DNA of 64,000 nt from Imbricaverruca yamaguchii (GCA_034440575.1 JAOTOL010001364.1:329501-393500), one strand, 5' to 3'. Shown: positions 1 to 11,124, counted from the stretch's first letter. Numbers and translations are program-made. The notes: generated from the sequence alone by a model not told the origin.

Positions 1-805
1 GCTGGTAAAGAGAAGTGACCCTATGACCGAGCCCTGTTGTACTCCACTCCACCCGAAGCTCCCTGCAAATCTTAGCTACCCTGGTATTCAACCCAATGGC
101 CCTCGAATACTATTCTATACTTTAATTTACCACAGGGAGGATGGATGCTACTACTCCTGTCTTCCTACTTCCTGCCAACATAACTATTACAGCTCTATGC
201 TCTTTTATTGTTTCCTCTGTGTTAGCTCTTCCTAAGTCATTCACACCAACCTGCACAAATTACTATTGTACTCTCTCCACTACCCTTCATTACTCCTAAC
301 CTATCCCAACATCCTTCACCTGGTTACCTGGAAGCGAACACCAGTCCATCTGCTCGGGTCCGTATGCGGGCAATGAGCACTACAAAATGTGCGATCCATA
401 TACTCCATATACTCTCGAGGGGAAAATGAGAACTAAAACCTACTTGTTTCTCTCCTCAGCTACCTGGTCATTCCTACCTCAATCCCTTGCAACATTGCTC
501 TCCCTCTCTTGCAGCACCTCATACCTATTATTAATTTCAAGGCGTGTGTAATTTTCCTTTCAAGCTAGTCTGGTACTGTGACGTCTCGCTACTTTCCACT
601 CACTGCTATCCTGGTCCAAGCTATCTCCACCCCTATCACTCCTAGACTCCCACACCTGGCTTGCGTCGCTGGCATTTCCTTTGATGGGCCTTTGATAGGC
701 CACCAAACACTTCAGGCGCTCCACCTCCCTTGATAACATATCTACTTTTCTCCTCAAATCCCAAATGACTCCTATACACTCACACTTCCCACTGTCACCT
801 GGCAT
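1..805 (-). pseudogene. 5' part of a CR1-like LINE (ORF with SGNH-like segment), decayed
   Basis: Read on the minus strand, 805-560 is an 81-codon frame beginning MPGDSGKCECIG with a short heptad-like stretch (LRRKVDMLSREVERLKCL), as in the N-terminal coiled coil/zinc-knuckle part of CR1-group LINE proteins. Further along (about 290-30) broken frames give VGVND, a conserved KTGVVASILPV block and NTRVAKICREL. That order (G-x-ND, then ILP, then an N-rich helix) matches the SGNH/esterase-like domain found before the endonuclease in several CR1-clade elements. Stops and frameshifts interrupt it, so it is dead. The element would continue to the left of the window. It lies head to head with the plus-strand LINE starting near 878. 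Family assignment is from motif order only. Confidence 0.5.
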
Positions 806-877
806 TTTTCCTCTGTCGTTTTTTGCGATATTTTTTTCGTTCTGTTTTGCTACTCTTATTATTAACTAAGCCTAGTT

Positions 878-2930
878 ATGGCAAACATTTGCTGTAGTGA
901 CACTGAATATGCTGTAGTGACACTGAAATCTTACTTAAAGGAAACTCAGATTAGACATGTCCCCCAAAAGCAAAGACGCAAAAGAAGGGTAGGAAAGCCA
1001 GCATGGCTTACACCAGACGTGATAAAAGCAATTAGGGCTAAGAAAACTGCATTTAGAGTTTTTAAAGAAGCCTCAAATGTCATTAATCTAAAGGCGTATC
1101 GAAAAGCTAGAGACACTGTGAAGCAAAAAACCAGAGCAGCAAAGCGAGCAAAGGAACTGGATTTAGCTAGAAACTGTAATGGGGACAGTAAAAAGTTCTT
1201 TAGTTTCTACAAGCTGAGTAAAGTTTCTAACACAATTGGTCCACTGGAAGTAAACGGGACTACATTGGGTGAGGATAGTGAGATGGTTGAGGAGCTGAGC
1301 AAGCAGTTCAAATCAGTGTTTACATTGGAAGATATGACCAATCTGCCGACCGTACACCATAGTTCAGATACATGGGATCTGACAAATGATGTTGATTTCA
1401 TTGGTAGTGATGTTGTTTACAATCATATCAGGAAAATAAAGCCAAATAAGGCAGCAGGACCTGATGATATTTATGCTAGGGTGTTGCGGGAAACTGAAAA
1501 GGAACTGGCATTTCCACTTAGTATAATATTTTGTAGATCAGTTTCACATAATGAAATTCCAACCGATTGGAAAAGGGCAAATGTAGTTCCTATTTTCAAG
1601 AAAGGAGAAAGAGGGAAAGTTGAAAACTATAGGCCAATAAGTCTCACATCCCTAGTCTGCAAGGTACTCGAATCAATTATCAAGGATAGAATAGTTAGTT
1701 ATCTGGAAGGTAGCAGATTGATTCAAGATACTCAACATGGATTTAGAAAAGGACGATCGTGTCTCACAAACCTCTTCGACTTTTTGAACTTCGCCACAGA
1801 ACAATTTGATCAGGGAAATCAGGTTGATGTAGCATATCTTGACTTTAGTAAGGCCTTTGACAAGGTACCCCATAAACGGTTAATGATACAGCTTCAGTCC
1901 CATGGTATTGCAGGTAGCATCTTAAAATGGATAGAGTTGTGGCTTTCAGATAGACAGCAAAGAGTGATGCTAAATGGTACAAAGTCATCATGGCAAAATG
2001 TTCTTAGTGGAGTCCCCCAGGGGTCAGTACTAGGGCCATTACTGTTCATTATATTTGTAAATAACATTGAAAGTGGCCTAAGCAGTAAAGTTTTGAAATT
2101 TGCAGATGATTTGAAGGTCTTTAGGGCAATAACAGGTCAGGATGAGCATATCTCGCTGCAAAAAGACTTAGACGAACTTGTGAAGTGGTCCGAAGAATGG
2201 CAAATGAAATTTAACTTTGATAAGTGCAAAATCATGCATGTAGGTAAGCAGCATATGAAGGCTCCATACTTGATGGGTGGCCAAGTGCTATCAGTGACTC
2301 AACAGGAGAAGGATTTAGGTGTTATTCTAAACACAAAATTGGGGGCATCAGAACAGACCAAGGAAGCCAGGAAGAAGGCACTGAGAATGCTCGGGGCAAT
2401 AAATAGGAATGTATCATACAGAAGTGAGGAAGTGATCAGGAAGCTTTACTGTGCATACGTCAGGCCACATTTGGAATACTGCATCCAAGCTTGGTCTCCT
2501 AGCTATGAAAAAGATTGTTGGCTTTTAGAGAGAGTACAAAAGAGGGCTACAAAAAATGGTTAATGGCATAAGCAACCTGGCATATGAGGAAAGATTGAAG
2601 AAATTGAATATGTTTTCACTTAGATATAGAAGGCTGAGAGGAGATCTCATCGAGGTCTTTAAATTTGTCAATGATCTGGAGAGGGGATACCTTGGGGAAA
2701 TGTTTGAATTTAACAGAAATGATGCAATTAGAGGTCATAAATTCAAAATTAAAATTAACCACAGCAGAACAAGGTTAAGGCAAACTTTCTTCACCAGCAG
2801 GGTAGTGGAACACTGGAACCAGCTGCCAGAAAACATCGTCAGTAGCAGAACATTGAACATCTTTAAAAACAGCATAGACAATCATTATAAGAATAGAGGG
2901 CTTGCTTTTCAGTATTACAGGGAGGGCTGA
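878..2930 (+). pseudogene. CR1/jockey-group LINE reverse transcriptase, 5'-truncated, one frameshift
   Basis: Frame 878-2563 (561 residues) carries the reverse transcriptase of a non-LTR retrotransposon. Visible blocks are VVPIFKKGERGKVENYRPIS (fingers), AYLDFSKAFDKVPHKRL (motif A), GVPQGSVLGPLLF (motif B) and the catalytic KFADDLK (motif C), then the thumb-side RPHLEYCIQAWSP. The frame breaks at about 2552-2558, where a run of six A gives ATKNG-stop. The next frame, 2556-2930 (124 residues), continues the expected C-terminal region with EERLKKLNMFSLRYRRLRGDL and WNQLPE. The related copy at 16.09 kb reads through this point, so an extra A in the run is the simplest explanation. The endonuclease is missing, so this is a truncated, inactive copy. 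Clade (CR1 group rather than jockey proper) is inferred. Confidence 0.9.
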
Positions 2931-3035
2931 TTGGCAGATTTGGTGCGCAACTGGTTCAGTCTACAGAGTGCAACCAAGAAGGGCCCTTGTGGCTCAGAGT
3001 TGCACTGATCTTTTATGTCTTTATGTCTTTATGAA
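2931..3035 (+). other. LINE 3' UTR and terminal ATGTCTTT-type repeat
   Basis: The sequence after the LINE stop ends in GCACTGATCTTTTATG and then a repeated TATGTCTT unit. The minus-strand LINE at 7.86 kb ends with the same sequence in reverse complement, and the relic at 16.5 kb has a decayed version. A short tandem repeat instead of poly(A) at the 3' end is typical of CR1/L2-type LINEs. Confidence 0.75.
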
Positions 3036-3039
3036 TAAA

Positions 3040-3740
3040 CGACAAAATATATCCCCGCTTACACAACCTAAACTAAGAAGAGATAATCTTAGTCATCCAG
3101 ACCCCACCAGCTACAAACTCAATTATTCAGTACTACTCTGAGCTTTGACATATACTGTAAAGATGGTACCCCTACGGAATATGCTTGACTTTAACCAGGT
3201 TTACTGCATATAAATATTATACTCAAACTAAACACTAATATTAACCGCATAGGTACCTCTACAACTACACCAAAATATGAATACATACCTTGTGCAATTT
3301 AAGCACGCTGTTTTAATCTCAAATTGTATCTTAAACTTAAACACCAAAAAGACATAATTTGTTCCGTTACACTAGCAGAAGTATAAGCCACGAGGCCGCT
3401 CCACGCGTCTACAAAGCATCCACGTGACCGAAAGACATTTCTAGAAGGTACCCAGTATAATTCAAGCTCCCTATACTCATCTTAAACTCTATCTTAAATT
3501 TAAACACCAAGTAGACACAAACTTATTCCTCTATGCTAGCAGAAACCTAAGCCACGTGGTCGCACTACCCTTTTACGTGGCCGATACCCACGAGCTAATG
3601 CTGCTTCTCGTTGCAAGCGGCGGCAAGGGTGAAGGTTCGATTGAGCTCCTGCACTAACGGTCGGTGCATCATTGGGTATGTTTTCCTCTTATATAGGTAT
3701 CACATGCATACCTACATGTCATTATTACACATTTGCATGC
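3040..3740. repeat. Non-coding interval with a diverged ~165-bp duplication
   Basis: No gene is seen. The stretch around 3318-3400 (CTTAAACTTAAACACCAA, later CTAGCAGAAG and TAAGCCACG) recurs in diverged form around 3485-3570 (CTTAAATTTAAACACCAA, CTAGCAGAAA, TAAGCCACG). This suggests an old tandem duplication. Confidence 0.55.
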
Positions 3741-3743
3741 ATG

Positions 3744-3928
<185 letters not shown>

Positions 3929-4189
3929 AAGTTGTATATATATGCGATAAATTATCAGTCGATACTAACAGCGAACATAGCATCGATTTCCTCATGCCCA
4001 TTTTGTATGCTTGCCCATCTTATATTTAATATAATTGTTTGAAACAACTCATACATGCATATCTATCCCATTTTAGGGAACTTTTTTTTGTAGCAATGTG
4101 AACATTTGGACACAATAATCACAGTTTACTAAGAGTGCTATAAGTTGGCTTCTGGGACCTCCAGTGACATTGCCGCCTTCCTGCCCTTC

Positions 4190-4347
4190 TCTCTCACTCT
4201 CAATTCCCACTCCCACTCCCACTCTCAATTCCCACTCTCGCTGCCACTCTCCATTCACACTCTCACTGCCACCTCCACACCATTCACACTCACACTCACA
4301 CTCACACTCACACTCACACTCACACTCACACTCACACTCACACTCAC

Positions 4348-4425
<78 letters not shown>
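4190..4425. repeat. Compound CT-rich, (CACTCA)n and (CT)n microsatellite
   Basis: An imperfect CTCTCAATTCCCACT region passes into (ACTCAC)n at about 4285-4346 and then pure (CT)n at about 4350-4425. The (CT)n tract stops 22 bp before the 5' splice site of the minus-strand exon at 4448-4681, so on the transcribed strand it is a (GA)n tract at the start of an intron. Confidence 0.97.
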
Positions 4426-4428
<3 letters not shown>

Positions 4429-4447
4429 GTGTCCGCAGGCGACTCAC

Positions 4448-4681
4448 TCTGGTGTATCCACTTGACGCTGCGTTTCTTGCGCCGCTCATACATGCTCTGA
4501 CCGCGCGACTGTTTGTTGCTGGCGTCGCTGAGTGATGCCGATATCTGTTTGGCCAGCTGCACCTGTTGCTCCCACGTGGGGTGCATCTTCGGCGAGAAGA
4601 AGGCCGAGTCGACAAACATCGTCTCTGGAGGAGAAGCCGACCCATTCGCTTTCAGACCACGCAGAGGAGAGGCCAGAGCTC
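4448..4681 (-). CDS. Candidate internal exon (phase 1/1), Ser-rich protein with basic RRKKR motif
   Basis: On the minus strand an acceptor (TGTCGTACAG) is followed by 234 bp of open frame and the donor CCAGA/GTGAGT. It encodes [13 protein letters not shown], then [18 protein letters not shown], then [16 protein letters not shown], and a basic [16 protein letters not shown] near the end. The amino-acid composition and absence of stops look like real coding sequence, unlike the microsatellite frames around it. The G-x-x-M-Y/F-x-x-R-R-x-x-R pattern recalls motifs in synaptopodin-2-like actin-binding proteins, but I hold that loosely. The exon starts and ends in phase 1, which fits the upstream exon 6143-6074 ending in phase 1. 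It would belong to a minus-strand gene continuing left of the window. Confidence 0.6.
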
Positions 4682-4699
4682 CTGTACGACACATTCAAC

Positions 4700-4860
4700 A
4701 GCTGTGCCTGACGGCATCGCCAGCCTCTCACGCGCATTGGTCGCCGGTGACCTCGACAGTCCTGTCGGCTGTGCGATTCCAACCCACGAGCTTACGATCA
4801 CGGGCTTCAGTGTCCTACCAACTGGGCTACCGCGACCCCCAGGCCACGATCTAGCAGTTG
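4700..4860 (-). repeat. tRNA-derived SINE head (second family)
   Basis: The reverse complement of 4775-4850 reads as a tRNA-like RNA polymerase III promoter: A box GGTAGCCCAGTTGGTAGG and a B box close to GGTTGGAATCG. A GC-rich body extends towards the exon at 4681. Its B box differs from the consensus by a small change. It is distinct from the SINE family at 11.6, 12.0, 47.0 and 52.7 kb. Confidence 0.55.
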
Positions 4861-5049
4861 TTCTGAAATTCCGCACCATTATACGCCAAGGTGTTCAATA
4901 TTGCTGTAAGCTGACAGCTGTTTCCATCAAGGACAACCATAAAATAACGCGCAACGCGCAAACCTTCAACATACGTGCAACGTGCAACGAGCGTACACAC
5001 ACGTTCGCAATAATGGCAACAGTGGAATGCGATGATACGCTGGCTACAT

Positions 5050-5050
5050 A

Positions 5051-5097
<47 letters not shown>

Positions 5098-5120
5098 TAT
5101 ATTTATTATATATATATTAA

Positions 5121-5178
<58 letters not shown>
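5050..5178. repeat. (TA)n microsatellite, compound
   Basis: Alternating TA with TATTATA and TATTAATATTTTTA interruptions, ending in TGTGTGTGTG. Confidence 0.97.
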
Positions 5179-5189
<11 letters not shown>

Positions 5190-5276
5190 ATTATCATTTA
5201 TTAGTAGCCTGTAAAATATCGCACTGTGGTTGAACAAGTTCCGACATGCATCATGGCAGGAAGAGCAGCCAGAGTC

Positions 5277-6050
5277 CCGCCCGACAGGACAGTGACGCCG
5301 TGACGGTGGCGCCCTGACAGTGACGCCGTGACGGTGACGCCGTGAAGGTGACGCCGTGACAGTGACGCCGTGACGGTGACGCCGTGACGGTGACGCCGTG
5401 ACGGTGACGCCGTGACGGTGACGCCGTGACGGTGACGCCGTGACGGTGACGCCGTGACGGTGACGCCGTGACGGTGACGCCGTGACGGTGACGCCGTGAC
5501 GGTGACGCCGTGACAGTGACGCCGTGACAGTGACGCCGTGACGGTGACGCCGTGACGGTGAAGCCGTGACAGTGGCGCCGTGACAGTGACGCCGTGACAG
5601 TGACGCCGTGACGGTGACGCCGTGACAGTGACGCCCTGACAGTGACGCCGTGACGGTGACGCCGTGACAGTGACGCCGTGACAGTGACGCCGTGACAGTG
5701 ACGCCGTGACGGTGACGCCGTGACGGTGGCGCCGTGACGGTGACGCCGTGACGGTGACGCCGTGACGGTGACGCCGTGACGGTGACGCCGTGACGGTGAC
5801 GCCGTGACGGTGACGCCGTGACGGTGGCGCCGTGACAGTGACGCCGTGACAGTGACGCCGTGACGGTGACGCCGTGACGGTGACGCCGTGACGGTGACGC
5901 CGTGACGGTGACGCCGTGACGGTGACGCCGTGACAGTGACGCCGTGACAGTGACGCCGTGACGGTGACGCCGTGACGGTGAAGCCGTGACAGTGGCGCCG
6001 TGACAGTGACGCCGTGACGGTGACGCCGTGACGGTGACGCCGTGACGGTA
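5277..6050. repeat. 14-bp minisatellite, about 55 copies
   Basis: The unit is GTGACGGTGACGCC with A/G and G/C variants, for example GTGACAGTGACGCC. Because 14 is not a multiple of 3 and the unit has no stop on the minus strand, it produces a 380-residue RRHRHGVTVTASPS-type frame that should not be taken as a gene. On the minus strand the array begins about 25 nt downstream of the donor of exon 6143-6074. Confidence 0.95.
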
Positions 6051-6073
6051 GATCGTCACATGGCCAGACTCAC

Positions 6074-6143
6074 TGCTCTTGTTGGTCAGCACGACACCAT
6101 CCGATGCCGGGGTGAACAGCTTGGCGGGCGACAGCGGGGTCAG
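6074..6143 (-). CDS. Candidate 70-bp internal exon (phase 0/1)
   Basis: The minus strand shows a strong acceptor, a pyrimidine-rich run ending TTCTGTTCCAG, then a 70-bp exon and the donor AGCA/GTGAGT. In phase 0 it encodes LTPLSPAKLFTPASDG and VVLTNKS. It ends one base into a codon, exactly the phase that the exon at 4681-4448 needs. Joining the two keeps the frame open through 101 codons. Short exons are easily faked, so support rests on the two good splice sites and the phase match. Confidence 0.55.
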
Positions 6144-6149
6144 CTGGAA

Positions 6150-7030
6150 CAGAATAACACACGCGCTGTAGTGTTGGGTCACCAGCTCAGAAGTGCGGGT
6201 GAGCTGCATACACTGGTACAGCCGGTTTATGGGAGAATGTGAATGCACTGGGGTAGCCAGCTTATGGGAGTAGGTACATACCAGATAGCCCGACTAGCTG
6301 GCGAGACAAACTCCATGGCAGGTGAGAGGCCTGGTCTGTGCGTCCTGCCGATCTTGATCTGATCTTGACTTGACCGATGCGTCGTCGTACACACCAAGTG
6401 TGGGCGGGAAGCTCCCGAGCATTCAGGTCGGTGGAGATCTCCATTATGGAGGCAGTCCTATGCCACTGCAGCCGGGGTGTGCCAGCTCTCGCATTGCGTG
6501 CAATCGACGGCTGATATTTGCGATTTCGTGGTCAGCCATTCACCACCGGCTGGCCCGTTTGGACGGGTCACGTGTGTCTGTGGGTCAGCTACACGGCCGG
6601 TCGATTGGCCGATCGGATTGAATGCCACATCAGGTGGAACATCACATCAGGTGGGCCAGTCCAGTATGGCAGGACGAAACGTGGCGGGTCACGCTCCAGC
6701 TATAGGCGGTGAGCCGACGGTGGTGCAACGCGGCGACGAAGCGACGAAGTGGAGCGTAGGGGTGGAGAGAAGATGGGCAGGACGCGGAGAGAAGATGGGA
6801 GGAAGTGGATAAGAAGTGGGGAAATGTGGGGAGGAGGTGGAGGGGGGAGGTGGGGAAAGCGGAGAGGTAGTGTGGCAAAGGTGGGGAAATGTTGGGGGAG
6901 GTGGGGAGAAGCGGGGAGGAAGCAGGGAGGCGGCAGGAGGTTAATTATCGCGAAATCAACCACATCTTGTGGTGGAGCGGAAGTAGGACAGGGAAATTAT
7001 ACATAATATATTCGGTTTCTAAGACAGGAT
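6150..7030. other. Interval without recognised gene; G-rich purine tract
   Basis: No convincing exon seen. From about 6745 to 6940 the plus strand is purine-rich with many GGGG runs (GGAGGTGGAGGGGGGAGG), which could form G-quadruplexes. The open frames here follow from that composition bias. Confidence 0.5.
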
Positions 7031-7035
7031 TCGCC

Positions 7036-7112
7036 GTTTATTATTTGTTTATTTCTATCTTTATTTATTTATTTAGTTATTCATTTCTTCAGGTATGGAT
7101 GTACTCATTCAT

Positions 7113-7151
<39 letters not shown>

Positions 7152-7310
7152 TTCATTTATTTATTTAGTTATTTATTTATTTATTTATTTATATATTTAT
7201 TTATTTATTTATTTTTTTTTACTTATTTATTTATTCATTTATTTATTTATTTACTTATTCATTTAGTTATTCATTTAATTATTTATTTATTTATTTATTT
7301 ATTTATCGTA
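7036..7310. repeat. (TTTA)n tetranucleotide microsatellite
   Basis: About 275 bp of TTTA/ATTT repeats with single-base interruptions. The F-I-Y-L frames are artefacts. Confidence 0.97.
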
Positions 7311-7860
7311 TACTTATTATCATGATGCCTATATAATGAGCACAGTCAAACTAGTCTCCATACTACTGCGGATGTGCCTGCACTCTGTTAATTATCATTA
7401 TAGCGGCATATGATTATTCACATTAATCCTGTCGGTTTTATAGTATTTACAGTCTTATTAGGACAGTTTTATTAGGACAACTAACCCTAGTCTCATGCTG
7501 TTTAAATAATTCTTTGGTCGAAAGGCAGGTCTAAATCAACAGTATATTTCACCAATAGAGCTCCTTCGGCTGTTGTTGCTGAATAGCATGAAAGAAACTG
7601 TTGTTTTGGGCCTTCATTTCGATTACATTATTACTTGAACAGCACGAGATCAGGGCTAGGTTTTCTAGTAATTATTAACGTGAGTCTCACCGCAAGCATC
7701 CGTCACTTGCATTCTGTCATGATATATATAATGCGATCTATGATGAGGTATGTGATGAGATCTTTGATGAAGTATGTGATGAGATATATGATAAGGTAGA
7801 TCTATTTTGAATATACTGTAAGATATATGATGAAATCTACCTTGGATAGCCAATTGCCGC
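7310..7860. other. Unassigned AT-rich interval
   Basis: No gene recognised. Around 7715-7800 the motif ATGATATATGATGAGAT recurs loosely, a decayed short tandem repeat next to the LINE 3' end. Confidence 0.4.
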
Positions 7861-7929
7861 AATCGACCCCACTGACATAAAGACATAAAGACATAAAAGA
7901 TTAGTGCAACTATGAGCCACAAGGGTCGT

Positions 7930-9335
7930 TCTTGTTTGCACTTTTCATAGCTAGGAGACCAAGCTTGGATGCAGTATTCCAAATGTGGCCTGATATATGC
8001 ACAGTAAGGCTTCCTGATCACTTCCTCACTTCTGTATGATACATTCCTATTTATTGCCCCGAGCATTCTCAGTGCCTTCTTCCTGGCTTCCTTGGTCTGC
8101 TCTGATGCCCCCAATTTTGTGTTTAGAATAACACCTAAATTCTTCTCCTGTTGAGTCACTGATAGCACTTGGCCACCCATCAAGTATGGAGCCTTCATAT
8201 GCTGCTTACCTGCATGCATGATTTTGCACTTATCAAAATTAAATTAAATTTGCCATTCTTCGGACCACTTCACAAGTTCGTCTAAGTCTCTTTTGCAGCG
8301 AGATATGCTCATCTTGACCTGTTATTGCCCTACAGATTTTCAAATCATCCGCAAATTTCAAAACTTTACTGCTTACGCCACTTTCAATGTTATTTACAAA
8401 TATAATGAACAGCAGTGGCCCCAGTACTGATCCCTGGGGGACTCCACTAAGAACATTTTGCAATGATGACTTTGTACTATTTAGCATCACTCTTTGCTGT
8501 CTATCTGAAAGCCAATACTTTATCCATTTTAAGATACTCCTGCAATACCATGGGCCTGAAGCCGTATCATTGACCGTGTATGGGGTACCTTATCAATGGT
8601 CTTACTAAAGTCAAGATATGCTACATCAACCTGATTTCCCTGATAAAATTGTTCTGTGGCGAAGTTAAAAAAGGCCAAGAGATTTGTGAGGCATGATCGC
8701 CCTTTCCTAAACCCATGTTGAGTATCTTGAATCAATCTGTTTCCTTCCAGATAGCTAACTATTCTATCCTTTATAATTGATTCGAGCACCTTGCAGACTA
8801 GAGATGTGAGACTTACTGGCCTCTAGTTTTCAACTTTCCCTCTTTGTCCTTTCTTGAAAATAGGAACTACATTTGCCCTTTTCCAATCTGTTGGAATTTC
8901 ACTTTGTGAAACAGATCTAAAAAATATTATACCAAGTGGACATGCCACTTCCTTTTCAGTTTCCCGCAACACCCTAGCATAAATTTCATCAGGTCCTGCT
9001 GCCTTGTTTGGCTTTATCTTCCTGATATGATTGTAAACAACATCACTATCAATGAAATCAACATCATTTACCAGATCACATGTCACTGAACTATGGTGTA
9101 CGGTCGGTAGATTGGTCATATCTTCCAATGTAAACACTGATTTAAACTGCTTGCTCAGCTCCTCCTCCATTTCACTATCCTCACCCAATGTAGTCCCGTT
9201 TACTTCCAGTGGACCAATTGTGCTAGAAACTTTACTCATCTTGTAGAAACTAAAGAACTTTTTACTGTCCCCATTACAGTTTCTAGCTAAATCCAGTTCT
9301 TTTGTTCGCTTGGCTGCTCTGGTTTTTTGCTTCAC
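7930..9335 (-). pseudogene. LINE reverse transcriptase, fragmented
   Basis: Frames 9335-8823, 8789-8529, 8490-8239 and 8219-7665 carry successive pieces of the same RT as at 0.9-2.5 kb: KPNKAAGPDEIYARVLRE, VVPIFKKGQRGKVEN, AYLDFSKTIDKVPH, GVPQGSVLGPLLF, KFADDLK and EVIRKPYCAYIRPHLEYC. Frameshifts and a TAG in the NYRP motif separate them. The thumb/C-terminal domain is deleted. Confidence 0.85.
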
Positions 9336-9559
9336 AGTGTCCCTAGCCTTTCGATACGCCTTTAGATTAACGACATTTGAGGCTTCTTTAAAGACTCTAA
9401 ATGCAGTTTTCCGCTTTCATGCAGTCAAAGTCTGCTCTGTTGAAATTTGGAACCTTTACCAAATTATCCTTAATAATTTACCCTACATGTGCCTTGAATC
9501 TATGTTATGGTCACTTCTTCCCAGAGTTTCTCCTACAGTCAAGTCTTTAACCAAGTCAC

Positions 9560-10444
9560 TTAAATCTGAGAATACAAGGTCCAAGAATGAGCCATGCCTG
9601 GTAGGTTCCAATACAAACTGGTGTAAGAACAGGTCCTCTTCAAGGCATTTCCTAAACATTTTGCATGATGGGAGCCAACACCAACATTTTCATATGCTTT
9701 TAGATTAAAGTCGCCAAGAATAAGGCACTTCCTCTGAAAGCTTCTACTGACTTCCTCACAGATCACCTTATCAAGCTCCAGTTGCTGAGAATGTGGCAGG
9801 GTTCCTGATCGGTAGAAAGCTCCTATCCTCAATGTATTGCTGTTGCCTTTTCCCACAGTGACATCAAGCCAAATGGACTCCACAGACACATTGTTATCCC
9901 CACCTGCTACTTTTTGAGAACTGAATAAACTATGCACATAGAGCAATACACCACCCCCTTTCGCTGCTGGACCCCTATTGCACGAAAACATATTGTATCC
10001 CCGGATCTCATAGTCCTGCAAGTTATCTCCAAAATACCCTTCACTGACCCATGCCTCCGTAATGCAAACAAGATCTGGTTCCTCCTCAGCAACATAACAC
10101 TTGAACTCATCAAATTTGGACCGGATACTCTGAGCATTAAACATCATACACTTAACAAATGCTCCATAACCACCTTTGGCTTTTTCATACTGAGGAGTTA
10201 TTTTATCACTAGATGAACTATCCCTCTGTCTCCTTGAACTACTGCTGTCCCGATTTGCTGACTTTGAGGTGCTATTGCCTTGGCTGACACTATTGGAATA
10301 TTCCTGAGTTGGCAATGCAATTTCATCTCTCCCCACCCCATTTCCTAGTTTCCCTGAAGGACATGCTCGTACACTTTGCCTACATATGGACCCCCTTCTC
10401 AGAGAAGTGCAGGCCATCCCTCTGATAGGGGTCCCACGATGCAT
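9560..10444 (-). pseudogene. LINE endonuclease (APE-type) domain
   Basis: The 294-residue frame becomes recognisable from about residue 98. MMFNAQSIRSK has the metal-binding Asn, DLVCITEAW the catalytic Glu, RIGAFYRSG the conserved Tyr, and LILGDFNLKAYENV the GDFN signature. The N-terminal 90 residues are serine- and arginine-rich linker, partly in a shifted frame. The C-terminal strands (S-D-H motif) are missing because the frame ends at 9560. It nicks target DNA in target-primed reverse transcription. This copy is broken. Confidence 0.8.
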
Positions 10445-10690
10445 GCAACCTGCACCACTCGTCTACAAAGGTGAAACCTAGCTCATGGCAGAGCTTACCT
10501 ACCCTGGCGTTGGCTGCCAGTGCCCTAGAGCTCTACTCAGGGGAGACTCTAGCCCTAGGCAAAATTGCTGTTACAATGACTCTATTTGTCACTGTTTGTC
10601 CTATAGCAGACATTTCACCAAACATGTGCGCACATACACTCAGCAGCAAGTCCACCAGCTTCAGTAAATTGCGAAAAGGCGACACATTTT
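10385..10690 (-). pseudogene. SGNH/esterase-like domain of the LINE
   Basis: In one minus-strand frame I read VIVTAILPRARVSPE, stop, then AANARVGKLCHELGFTFVDE, and finally DPYQRDGLHFSEKGV. The last block contains the D-x-x-H arrangement (DGLH) of block V in SGNH hydrolases, and the ILP/N-rich blocks fit the same fold. Such domains precede the endonuclease in some CR1-clade LINEs. The first SGNH blocks are not visible and a stop interrupts the frame. The next 60 bp shift frame into the endonuclease linker. Confidence 0.6.
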
Positions 10691-10699
10691 CCATCAGCA

Positions 10700-11120
10700 T
10701 GCATCAGGCAGGTCCTGTATGGCTGTGTAATGCTCAGCGCTCCCAAGCCCAGATAACCAGGCCGAGCCATGCCGATCAATGTTGGACTTTCTCTTTACCG
10801 TGAGTAGTTGGCCGGTTTCATACAGCGACCGTGATCTGGCCGCCCGGTTTGTTTCAGCTACAGCTATCAGTGCTGCAGAACATTTGGCGAATGCTGAGTC
10901 GCTACCGACAAATGCCCGAACTTGTCGCAGATATACGAGGGGATGGCTGCGGCCCAGTTGTGTGGGACATGGTCAAGTCACTGAACCAAACGAGACCCAT
11001 TCTTCGACCGGCGTCACCGCAGACAGCATAAAGTGCAGGTCATGTCAAGCACAGGTCAAAGCATACACGGAAACACAGCCACGCCCTTGTGTTTGAACGC
11101 GCGCTGCGTTTGTGCTGAAA
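10700..11120. other. Unassigned interval
   Basis: No gene or repeat recognised with confidence. Base composition is mixed, and short frames on both strands lack splice-site or motif support. Confidence 0.4.
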
Positions 11121-11124
11121 CAGG

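Larger units (their letters stand above)
7868..10690 (-). mobile_element. CR1-like LINE, near full length but decayed and internally deleted
   Basis: The minus strand holds, in order, an SGNH/esterase-like segment (about 10690-10385), an apurinic-type endonuclease (about 10200-9560), the reverse transcriptase in several broken frames (9335-7930) and the family 3' end with repeated TATGTCTT at 7868-7895. Two internal deletions show against the 0.9-2.9 kb copy. About 455 bp of the C-terminal region (matching roughly 2513-2967) is missing, so AWSPSYEK joins straight to 3' UTR sequence. A segment between endonuclease and RT near 9410-9420 is also gone. Stops such as TAT to TAG in the NYRP motif (near 8826) make it inactive. 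Confidence 0.85.

Noticed and set aside
5106..6248. 380-residue minus-strand frame
   Set aside because: It is the 14-bp minisatellite flanked by a TA tract. Only 6143-6074 inside it has splice sites and is kept as an exon.
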